Shown one piece after another: positions 1 to 5,246 of a DNA stretch of 7,642 nucleotides (position 1 is the stretch's first letter; every line of letters starts with the position of its first letter). The translations under genes and the position numbers were made by a program. The stretch covers positions 1 to 7,642 of the forward strand of contig JACZXN010000069.1 of the NCBI GenBank assembly GCA_022571575.1, read 5' to 3'. Origin of the DNA: Chloroflexota bacterium (lineage in GTDB: Bacteria; Chloroflexota; Dehalococcoidia; UBA3495). Below the pieces are notes generated by a model that had not been told where the DNA came from, did no database searches, and saw nothing but the letters and a program-made list of their open reading frames with translations.

Positions 1-200
1 TCGACGCGATCGTGATGACCCACGAGCACGAAATGAGTACCTTTAGCCGCAACGGGAGCCGGGTGGATCTGCCCGTGCTGCTGGAGATCGGTCACAAGTT
101 CCAGAAGGAAACGGCCTGGATACCTCCAACCCAACGGGCTAAGGCCCAGGAAGATGCAGAGGAAGCGGCTGAAACGGCCGCCGCCAAGGCTGAATCTTAG
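1..200 (+). CDS. nuoI: NADH-quinone oxidoreductase subunit I, C-terminal part (5' end outside window)
   Basis: This is the end of the ferredoxin-like subunit that holds two 4Fe-4S clusters (N6a/N6b) and passes electrons toward quinone in the peripheral arm of complex I. The first complete codon is at position 3. The visible protein begins DAIVMTHEHEMSTFSR, which matches the family segment just after the second cluster motif (CPxDAIxxTHEFEMxxYxR). The cluster cysteines themselves lie upstream and are not seen. The protein ends in an Ala/Glu-rich, charged tail of about 20 residues that looks disordered and is probably lineage-specific. The stop is TAG at 198-200, and the next gene starts 30 bases later. 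Being followed by nuoJKLMN agrees with the usual nuo gene order. An ATG or GTG at 12-17 is internal and should not be taken as the start. Confidence 0.88.
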   Translation, partial: DAIVMTHEHEMSTFSRNGSRVDLPVLLEIGHKFQKETAWIPPTQRAKAQEDAEEAAETAAAKAES

Positions 201-230
201 CAGCGAGCCTGACCCCTGGGGTAACCCGGC

Positions 231-494
231 ATGCCGAAACGGGAAGACGAACGACTGCTGAACCTGGCTGGGCGTCACCCGGCGGCCTGCACCTGTCAGG
301 ACTGCACCGACCGGTTCCTAAAGGGCAGGAAGATCAAGCCCCGGAGGAGCAAACGGGCCGCCGGCGAAAAGGTCGCCAAGCACCCGCTGGATTGTACCTG
401 TGCCAGTTGCGGTCTGCTGCGAACCTTGGAGAACCTGCCGCAGTTGGACCGGGGACGAGGCGGTTTGCTCAAGAGGCTGTTTCGGAAGAAGTAG
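231..494 (+). CDS. Small basic protein with two HPxxCTCxxC motifs, function unknown
   Basis: I do not recognise a named family for this 87-residue protein. It contains two copies of one motif, H-P-x-[AD]-C-T-C-x-x-C: H16, C20, C22, C25 and H51, C55, C57, C60, 35 residues apart. Each offers one His and three Cys, as expected of a small zinc site; an Fe-S cluster is less likely but not excluded. The linker (31-50) and C-terminus are rich in Lys/Arg. No membrane segment or signal peptide is visible, so it is probably cytoplasmic. The start ATG at 231 follows a GGGG run (218-221) with ordinary spacing. It lies between nuoI and nuoJ on the same strand, where standard nuo operons have no gene, so a role in complex I assembly, regulation or metal handling is possible but is only inferred from position. 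The repeated motif and operon fit make a real gene likely. Confidence 0.68.
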   Translation: MPKREDERLLNLAGRHPAACTCQDCTDRFLKGRKIKPRRSKRAAGEKVAKHPLDCTCASCGLLRTLENLPQLDRGRGGLLKRLFRKK

Positions 495-523
495 CGCCTC
501 GTGTGGGATCAAAAATCGATTCG

Positions 524-551
524 CCCGGCGCAGGCAACCAGCCTGCCCGGG
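524..551 (+). other. Strong stem-loop between the Cys-rich gene and nuoJ
   Basis: CCCGG (524-528) pairs with CCGGG (547-551), and GCAGGC (530-535) pairs with GCCTGC (541-546). That gives 11 pairs with one bulged C (529) and a five-base loop AACCA. It begins 30 bases after the upstream stop codon. An AT-rich stretch (552-570) follows rather than a T run, so it is not a classic + strand terminator. It could protect an mRNA end, mark a processing site, or attenuate transcription between the two halves of the operon. The AT-rich stretch could hold a weak promoter, but no matching -35 is seen. Confidence 0.5.
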
Positions 552-614
552 TAAATTAATAAGTATAGATGGAGCCGCCGATCTGGTGGCTCGTATTTTG
601 GAAGGGCCGGGGTA

Positions 615-621
615 AGGGGAG
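615..621 (+). promoter_or_regulatory. Ribosome-binding site of the mini-ORF before nuoJ
   Basis: The purine run AGGGGAG ends five bases before ATG 627. It is the best Shine-Dalgarno match in this gap. It is too far (47 bases) from the nuoJ ATG to serve nuoJ directly, which is why the short frame at 627 deserves attention. Confidence 0.5.
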
Positions 622-626
622 AGTTG

Positions 627-668
627 ATGTCCGGTAAAGCGCCCGAAAGGCGGGGGTTGCCCGCCTAG
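627..668 (+). CDS. Possible 13-codon leader ORF abutting nuoJ
   Basis: This frame encodes MSGKAPERRGLPA. It has a good Shine-Dalgarno sequence and ends in TAG directly followed by the nuoJ ATG, giving TAGATG. It is in the same frame as nuoJ, so only the stop codon separates the two. A 7-bp hairpin lies within its second half. The arrangement fits a translated leader whose ribosomes open the hairpin and restart at nuoJ. The peptide resembles nothing I know and may matter only by being translated. It is very short and could be chance; the evidence is the combination of ribosome-binding site, exact abutment and hairpin. Confidence 0.35.
   Translation: MSGKAPERRGLPA
648..666 (+). promoter_or_regulatory. 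Hairpin masking the nuoJ translation start region
   Basis: AGGCGGG (648-654) and CCCGCCT (660-666) form a perfect 7-bp stem with loop GGTTG. The stem holds much of the only G-rich Shine-Dalgarno-like run close to nuoJ (649-656) and ends two bases before the nuoJ ATG. No T tract follows, so it is not a terminator. It probably limits independent entry of ribosomes at nuoJ. Confidence 0.45.
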
Positions 669-1154
669 ATGGCCTGGTTCGTTTTCATATTGGTGGCCGT
701 GTTGACCATCGGCGGCGCACTCGGTGTGGTGCTCAGCCGCAACGTTGTGCACGCGGCGCTGGCGTTATTGGTCTCTCTGATCTCCGTGGCCGGGGTCTAC
801 CTGGTCCTTTTCGCCGAGTTCCTGGCCCTGGTGCAGGTACTGATCTACGGCGGGGCGATCATAATCGTGCTCCTATTCGCCATCATGCTGACCAGGAGCG
901 CCGACTACCCACGCATCTCCGACAATAAACAGTGGCCCGTGGCCGCCGTCGTCGCTTTGGCTCTTCTGGGAGTCCTGGTGCCAGCCTTCTCCATAAACTC
1001 GGTGCGGGACACCGTGTCCCAGAGCGCCTCCTTCAGTGGTATCGGAGAGTCTCTGTTCACCACCTGGGCCGTTCCATTTGAGATCGCCTCCCTGGTGCTG
1101 TTGGTGGCCCTGATCGGCGCCATAATCATCGCCCGGCCCGGCCGGGGGGATTAG
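669..1154 (+). CDS. nuoJ: NADH-quinone oxidoreductase subunit J
   Basis: NuoJ (mitochondrial ND6) is a membrane subunit of complex I, lying between the quinone-reaction region and the proton-pumping arm. The 161-residue product has about five hydrophobic segments. The family hallmark VQVLIYGGAIIIVLLFAIML lies at 55-74, including Y60 and G61 of the TM3 region that carries the pi-bulge. A second conserved segment, FEIASLVLLVALIGAI, follows at 138-152. The N-terminal GALGVVLSRNVVHAAL (16-31) is also typical. ATG 669 is the only upstream start possible, since an in-frame TAG lies directly before it. No good ribosome-binding site is free in front of it, so coupling to the preceding mini-ORF is plausible. 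nuoK begins three bases after the stop codon. Confidence 0.96.
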   Translation: MAWFVFILVAVLTIGGALGVVLSRNVVHAALALLVSLISVAGVYLVLFAEFLALVQVLIYGGAIIIVLLFAIMLTRSADYPRISDNKQWPVAAVVALALLGVLVPAFSINSVRDTVSQSASFSGIGESLFTTWAVPFEIASLVLLVALIGAIIIARPGRGD

Positions 1155-1157
1155 ACC

Positions 1158-1478
1158 ATGGTCGATCTGGTCTGGTTCCAACTCCTGAGCGCCGCCCTGT
1201 TCGTCATCGGCTTCTACGGCGTTTTGGCCCGCCGTTCCGCGGTCCTCATCGTCATGTCCATCGAGTTGATGCTGAACGCGGTGAACATCAACCTCATCGC
1301 CGCGTCCTCCCACCTGGAGGGCAGCGGCAGCTTCGCCAACTTCGACGGTCAGTTGATCGCCATTTTCATCATCACCGTGTCCGCGGCCGAGGTCGGCTTG
1401 GCCCTGGCCATAATCCTGCGGATGTTCCGGAACAAGTCGACGGTCAACGTCGATGAGATCGATCTGATGAAATGGTAG
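1158..1478 (+). CDS. nuoK: NADH-quinone oxidoreductase subunit K
   Basis: NuoK (ND4L) is a three-helix membrane subunit carrying part of the chain of charged residues through the membrane arm. The product has 106 residues, close to the family's usual ~100. Two buried glutamates are present: E36 in MSIELMLNAVNINL and E78 in SAAEVGLALAIIL. They correspond to E36 and E72 of the E. coli protein as I recall it, with a slightly longer loop (51-64) between TM2 and TM3. ATG 1158 follows a GGGGGA run (1145-1150) at ideal spacing. A GC-rich inverted repeat (1132-1137 with 1141-1146) overlaps that site and could damp initiation. It is tightly packed behind nuoJ, so the two are surely co-transcribed. Confidence 0.96.
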   Translation: MVDLVWFQLLSAALFVIGFYGVLARRSAVLIVMSIELMLNAVNINLIAASSHLEGSGSFANFDGQLIAIFIITVSAAEVGLALAIILRMFRNKSTVNVDEIDLMKW

Positions 1479-1539
1479 ACGCCAACACACACATGGCGTC
1501 CGCCCGCCCGTCTGGGTCCGGGTCAGGGGTGGCGTTTTG

Positions 1540-3459
1540 ATGCAATGGGCCTGGCTCATACCCGTATTCTCCTTCGCCGCCGCGCCGGTGATCGTGATAT
1601 TCGGCAAGTACCTGCCTCAGAAGGGCGCTTTCTTGTCGATCCTGGCCATCGGCGGCGGGTTCGCCGTCTTCTGGTTCGTGCTGAGTTCCTGGCTGGGCGC
1701 CAGCCAGGCCACCAGCGGTTGCTTCACCAGCGAGAACACCGGCCTGCTCACCTGCGATTACGAACGGACCTGGTTCAACGCCGGAGTGGTCGGGGCCGTG
1801 GGCAGCGTCAGCCTGCACTGGGGCATACTGATCGACCCGCTGACCATCGCCATGCTGGGCCTGGTGACCTTCGTGGCCCTGATGGTCCAGGTCTACTCCT
1901 TGGCCTACATGAAGGGCGACCCGCGCTTCGGCTGGTACTTCGCGGTCCATTCCCTGTTCGCCGCCGCCATGCTGACGCTGGTCCTGGCCGACAACTTCCT
2001 GCTGCTCTACGTCGCCTGGGAGTTGGTGGGGATCTGCTCTTACCTGTTGATCGGGTTCTGGCACGAGCGGCCAAAGGCCAGGGAAGCGGCCAAGAAGGCC
2101 TTCATCGTGACCAGGATCGGCGACGTCGGACTGCTGATCGGTATCCTGCTCATCTGGCGGGAGGTGGGCAGCTTCAGCATGCTGGATGCCTTCGAGGCCG
2201 TCCGCACCGGCGCCATGAGCGAGGGTGTGGCCACGGCCGCCGCCCTGCTTCTGTTCCTGGGCGCCATGGGCAAGTCGGCCCAGGTCCCCTTCCACGTTTG
2301 GCTGCCCGACGCCATGGAGGGCCCAACCCCGGTCAGCGCCCTGATCCACGCCGCGACCATGGTGATCGCGGGCGTCTACCTGGTGGCCCGCACCTTCCCC
2401 ATCTTCGAGGCCTACGACGCCGTCCCCCTGCTGGTGGTGGCCATCGTCGGCCTGGTGACGGCGCTGATGGCCGCGACCATCGCCCTGGTGGCCACCGACC
2501 TGAAGCGGATACTGGCCTATTCCACCATCAGCCACCTGGGCCTGATGATGCTGTCCCTTGGCGCCTTCGGTTACACGGCGGCCATATTCCATCTGATGGC
2601 CCACGGCTTCTCCAAGGCGCTCCTGTTCCTGGGGGCGGGCAGCGTCCTCCACAGCACTGAGCTTCAGGAGACGGGCGAGATGGGCGGCCTCAGGAAGGTC
2701 ATGCCGCTGACCGCCCTGGTCTTCTCCCTGGGGGCCCTGTCCCTTGGCGGCATCCCCATCCTGGCCGGGTTCTGGAGCAAGGATGAGATATTGGTGGCGG
2801 TGAACGACCACCGGAACGCCGTGTTCATCGTCTTGACCCTGTTAACGGCCCTGCTGAGCGCCCTCTACATGGGCCGGGCCATGTTCCTCGTGTTCTTCGG
2901 CGAATTGAAGGACCGGAATAGCCAGGCCCACGATGCGCCCATCGCCATGGCGCTACCCATGGCGCTGCTGGGGGTCCTGGCCCTGGGGTTCGGCTTCATC
3001 AGTTTCAACTGGCCCGGCAGCTTTGGCGGGTTCGGCACGTTCCTGTTCTTCGGGCACGGAGAGGAGTTCCATTTCGAGGTCTGGCTGGGCGCGGTATCCA
3101 TCGCCATGGCCATCGCGGCCTTCACCTTCGCCTACCTGGCCTACGCCAAAAGAAGCATCTCCCTGGACGGCGCGAGGTCGCGTTTCGCCGGTGTCCTGAA
3201 GGTGGTGGAGAACAAGTATTACTTCGATGAGGTCTACCAGTGGACCATCGACCGGGTGGTGTTGGTCTTTGCCGGTTTCATCGCCTATTTTGACCGGGCG
3301 ATAGTCAACGACATCATCGTGAACGGCCCGGCCGACGCGGTGCGGAAGTTCGGCACGGCGCTCCGCCTGCATGTGACCGGACGTGTTTACAGCTACACCC
3401 TGGCCATGGCCATGGGCACCATCGGACTGGCCATCTTCATGTGGCTGAGGGCCGTGTAG
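1540..3459 (+). CDS. nuoL: NADH-quinone oxidoreductase subunit L
   Basis: NuoL (ND5) is the distal antiporter-like proton pump of complex I. The 639-residue product is of normal length with many membrane helices. The pumping residues are all present: E161 in YVAWELVGICSYLLIGFW, D195 in TRIGD, K245 in MGKSAQVPFHVWLPDAMEGP, K359 in HLMAHGFSKALLF and K414 in GFWSKDEIL. The C-terminal part (about 550-639), with NKYYFDEVYQWTI, fits the long lateral helix and final anchor helix. A periplasmic-side loop near 55-78 contains two cysteines (C61, C72). I chose ATG 1540 over the adjoining TTG 1537, because ATG is the stronger start and AGGGG (1525-1529) lies ten bases before it. A short frame ends in TGA overlapping this ATG by one base. 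Confidence 0.97.
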   Translation: MQWAWLIPVFSFAAAPVIVIFGKYLPQKGAFLSILAIGGGFAVFWFVLSSWLGASQATSGCFTSENTGLLTCDYERTWFNAGVVGAVGSVSLHWGILIDPLTIAMLGLVTFVALMVQVYSLAYMKGDPRFGWYFAVHSLFAAAMLTLVLADNFLLLYVAWELVGICSYLLIGFWHERPKAREAAKKAFIVTRIGDVGLLIGILLIWREVGSFSMLDAFEAVRTGAMSEGVATAAALLLFLGAMGKSAQVPFHVWLPDAMEGPTPVSALIHAATMVIAGVYLVARTFPIFEAYDAVPLLVVAIVGLVTALMAATIALVATDLKRILAYSTISHLGLMMLSLGAFGYTAAIFHLMAHGFSKALLFLGAGSVLHSTELQETGEMGGLRKVMPLTALVFSLGALSLGGIPILAGFWSKDEILVAVNDHRNAVFIVLTLLTALLSALYMGRAMFLVFFGELKDRNSQAHDAPIAMALPMALLGVLALGFGFISFNWPGSFGGFGTFLFFGHGEEFHFEVWLGAVSIAMAIAAFTFAYLAYAKRSISLDGARSRFAGVLKVVENKYYFDEVYQWTIDRVVLVFAGFIAYFDRAIVNDIIVNGPADAVRKFGTALRLHVTGRVYSYTLAMAMGTIGLAIFMWLRAV

Positions 3460-3533
3460 ATGAAGATGACCGCTGTCCTCCGCATCGCAGCCTCTGGAGG
3501 CTATTTAAGGATTCCGTATGACCGGGTAATTGG

Positions 3534-3559
3534 CCCTTTGGCAGGCTCAGGACGAGCGG
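3534..3559 (+). repeat. REP-like unit A
   Basis: The unit starts CCCTTTGGCAGG and ends GGACGAGCGG. It matches unit C at 19 of 26 positions by direct comparison, with differences clustered in the middle. It could also pair with unit B, which is inverted 27 bases downstream. Confidence 0.7.
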
Positions 3560-3586
3560 AGGAAACCGGGAGACTGCTTTCTGATG

Positions 3587-3612
3587 CCGTTCGTGGTGAG
3601 CCCGTCGAACCA
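3587..3612 (-). repeat. REP-like unit B, inverted
   Basis: Read on the minus strand it matches each of units A and C at 17 of 26 positions. Its first eight + strand bases, CCGTTCGT, pair perfectly with the last eight of unit C (ACGAACGG), closing a roughly 100-base stem-loop. Confidence 0.7.
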
Positions 3613-3662
3613 TCGGTGCGGGTGAGGCATATTCGGTTAAGCCGAACCTTGCCCGGTGTGCG

Positions 3663-3688
3663 CCCTTCGAGCAGTTCAGGACGAACGG
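3663..3688 (+). repeat. REP-like unit C
   Basis: The unit starts CCCTTCGAGCAG and ends GGACGAACGG. Of the three units it is nearest to the common interspersed-repeat consensus at its two ends. It lies 37 bases before the nuoM start, so its folding could affect nuoM initiation. Confidence 0.72.
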
Positions 3689-3725
3689 TCCACCGGCCAA
3701 CCTCGGTTGAGACGGGCGGCCGGTC

Positions 3726-5240
3726 ATGTTGAACGATTTCGATCAAGTGGCGCTGCTGCTGCTGCTGCTGGTGCCCCTGGCCGGGTCGCTGTTGATGATG
3801 TTCATGCCCAGCGGCCAGGGCAAGGATTCGTGGCATTTCGCCATCTTCATCGCGGCCATATCCCTGGTGCTCGCCGTGGTGATCTTCGCCAGGTACGACT
3901 ACGGCCACGGCGGGTTCCAGTTCCTCCGCACCTTCGAGTGGCTGCCCGGGCCGCTGGACATCAACCTGGCCCTGGGTATCGACGGCATCTCCGCCCCGCT
4001 GGTGCTGCTGAACGGCATCGTGTTGTTCGGCGGGGTCCTGGTCTCCCAGACCATTACGCACCGCACCCGGGACTTCTTCGTGCTGCTCTTCGCCCTGTCG
4101 GCCGGGGTCTACGGCGTGTTTATCGTGCGCGACCTGTTCTTCCTGTTCTTCTTCTACGAACTGGCCGTGCTGCCCATGTACCTGCTCATCGGCGTCTGGG
4201 GCAGCAGCACCGATTTCGGCACCTTCCTGCGCACCAAGGAATACGGGGCCATGAAGCTGATCCTGTACCTGGTGGGAGGAAGCGTCCTGGTCTGGATCGG
4301 CATCCTGGCGTTGTACGTCCAGGCTTCGGACAGCGGCGCGGCGACGTTCTCTTTGGAGGGCCTGGCCCAACTGGCCGAGTCCGGGCAGTTCTCCGAAACC
4401 TTCCAGACCTGGGTGTTCCCGCTGTTCATGGTGGGATTCGGGGTGCTGGCCGGCCTCTGGCCCTTCCACACCTGGTCGCCCGACGGCCACGTGGCGGCGC
4501 CCACGGCCGTCAGCATGCTCCATGCCGGCGTGCTGATGAAACTGGGGGCCTACGGCATCATCAGGGTCGGTATGTTTCTGCTGCCCGAGGGCGCGGCCAA
4601 CTGGATGCCGGTGTTGGTCAGCTTGGGCTCGGTGAACGTCCTCTACGGCGCGGTGTCGGCGATGTCCCAACATGACCTGAAGTACATCATCGGCTATTCC
4701 AGCGTCAGCCATATGGGCTACGTGCTCATGGGCATCGCCACCCTGGACAACATCGGCGTGGGCGGCGCGGTCCTGCAGATGTTCTCCCACGGCATCATGA
4801 CGGCCCTGATGTTCCTTCTGGTCGGCGCGGTCTACGACCGCACCCACACCAGGGACATCACGGTGCTGAACGGCTTGGCCACCCGGATGCCCGTGAACAG
4901 CTTCTTCTTCGCCATCGCCGGTCTGGCTTCCCTGGGCCTGCCGGGCATGAGCGGGTTCATCGCCGAGTTCATGGTGTTTACGGGGGTGTTCCGTACCTAT
5001 CTGCCGTTGGCCATCCTGGCGGTCATCGGCGCGGCGGTCACGGCGGTCTATATCCTGCGTCTGTTGGCCCGGACCTTCCTGGGCGAGCCGGACGAGCGGT
5101 GGGCCGGCCTCGCCGACGCCAGTCCCCTGGAGATGGCGGTGGGCGCGGCCTTCGTGGGAATCCTGATCTTCGTCGGAGTCTGGCCGGAGCCGTTGATGCG
5201 GGTCATCAACGTGGGCGTCCAGTCGATCCCGGGAGTGTAA
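3726..5240 (+). CDS. nuoM: NADH-quinone oxidoreductase subunit M, variant lacking the TM8 lysine
   Basis: NuoM (ND4) is the middle antiporter-like proton pump of complex I. The 504-residue product has the normal length and many membrane helices. Conserved residues seen are E145 in FFYELAVLPMYLLIG, K272 in AGVLMKLGAYGIIR, H355 in FSHGIMTALMFLLVG and E414 in SGFIAEFMVF. These match E. coli E144, K265 and E407, as recalled, for the three charged residues. The segment FMVGFGVLAGLWPFHTW (234-250) has Leu241 where the family consensus AFAxKxPxxPxHxW has the TM8 lysine (E. coli K234). The distance to K272 is 31 residues, as in E. coli, so no gap explains the change. ATG 3726 has only a poor ribosome-binding site (GGGCGG). 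The first helix includes six Leu from a (CTG)6 run. The gene lies behind the REP-like cluster and six bases before nuoN. Confidence 0.96.
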   Translation: MLNDFDQVALLLLLLVPLAGSLLMMFMPSGQGKDSWHFAIFIAAISLVLAVVIFARYDYGHGGFQFLRTFEWLPGPLDINLALGIDGISAPLVLLNGIVLFGGVLVSQTITHRTRDFFVLLFALSAGVYGVFIVRDLFFLFFFYELAVLPMYLLIGVWGSSTDFGTFLRTKEYGAMKLILYLVGGSVLVWIGILALYVQASDSGAATFSLEGLAQLAESGQFSETFQTWVFPLFMVGFGVLAGLWPFHTWSPDGHVAAPTAVSMLHAGVLMKLGAYGIIRVGMFLLPEGAANWMPVLVSLGSVNVLYGAVSAMSQHDLKYIIGYSSVSHMGYVLMGIATLDNIGVGGAVLQMFSHGIMTALMFLLVGAVYDRTHTRDITVLNGLATRMPVNSFFFAIAGLASLGLPGMSGFIAEFMVFTGVFRTYLPLAILAVIGAAVTAVYILRLLARTFLGEPDERWAGLADASPLEMAVGAAFVGILIFVGVWPEPLMRVINVGVQSIPGV

Positions 5241-5246
5241 CCGGCA

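Larger units (their letters stand above)
3534..3688. repeat. REP-like repeat cluster, three 26-bp units in +/-/+ orientation
   Basis: Three related 26-bp units occupy most of the nuoL-nuoM gap at 3534-3559 (+), 3587-3612 (-) and 3663-3688 (+). The core shared by the units is TCAnnACGA, with CGG at the end. Units two and three are inverted and can form the base of one long imperfect stem. Between them CGGGTGAGG (3619-3627) pairs with CCTTGCCCG (3647-3655) with two wobble pairs, and TTCGG (3632-3636) pairs with CCGAA (3642-3646) around loop TTAAG. The unit closely resembles the familiar interspersed repeat of the type CCCTTCGACnnGCTCAGGAC found in many GC-rich bacterial genomes, recognised by memory. 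It is likely a non-coding, possibly RAYT-mobilised element; no transposase is present here. Confidence 0.75.
3460..3732 (+). other. Open frame bridging nuoL and nuoM (coupling region or small ORF)
   Basis: The 266-bp nuoL-nuoM gap is open in one frame throughout. It begins with an ATG touching the nuoL stop (TAGATG, 3457-3462), with TGAGGG (3446-3451) before it as a possible ribosome-binding site. It ends with TGA 3730-3732, seven bases inside nuoM. The encoded 90 residues are basic, low in hydrophobic residues and partly made from the REP-like repeats, so a conserved protein is unlikely. It may keep ribosomes moving from nuoL to nuoM, which has a poor ribosome-binding site of its own. A weak small hairpin, AGCCT/AGGCT (3489-3493 with 3498-3502), also lies here; it is too short to call a terminator. 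Confidence 0.25.

Noticed and set aside
400..615. A 71-codon + strand frame overlapping the end of the Cys-rich gene
   Set aside because: Its Cys content comes from reading the Cys-rich gene and hairpin out of phase. It lacks a good start and any motif.
1537..1539. TTG as the nuoL start
   Set aside because: It directly precedes an ATG with better spacing to AGGGG; TTG would only add one Met.
873..1607. A 244-codon minus-strand frame opposite nuoJ, nuoK and the nuoL start
   Set aside because: It spans several real genes and their boundaries, with no protein-like pattern.
1545..2660. A long + strand frame overlapping nuoL in another phase
   Set aside because: Arg/Gly/Pro/His-rich shift product of nuoL; nuoL itself is intact with all hallmark residues.
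1444..2811. A 455-codon minus-strand frame opposite nuoL
   Set aside because: Same His/Gln/Gly-rich shadow composition, and fully covered by a strong coding gene on the other strand.
3656..4675. A 339-codon + strand frame overlapping nuoM
   Set aside because: Frame-shifted shadow of nuoM with low-complexity Arg/Gly composition.
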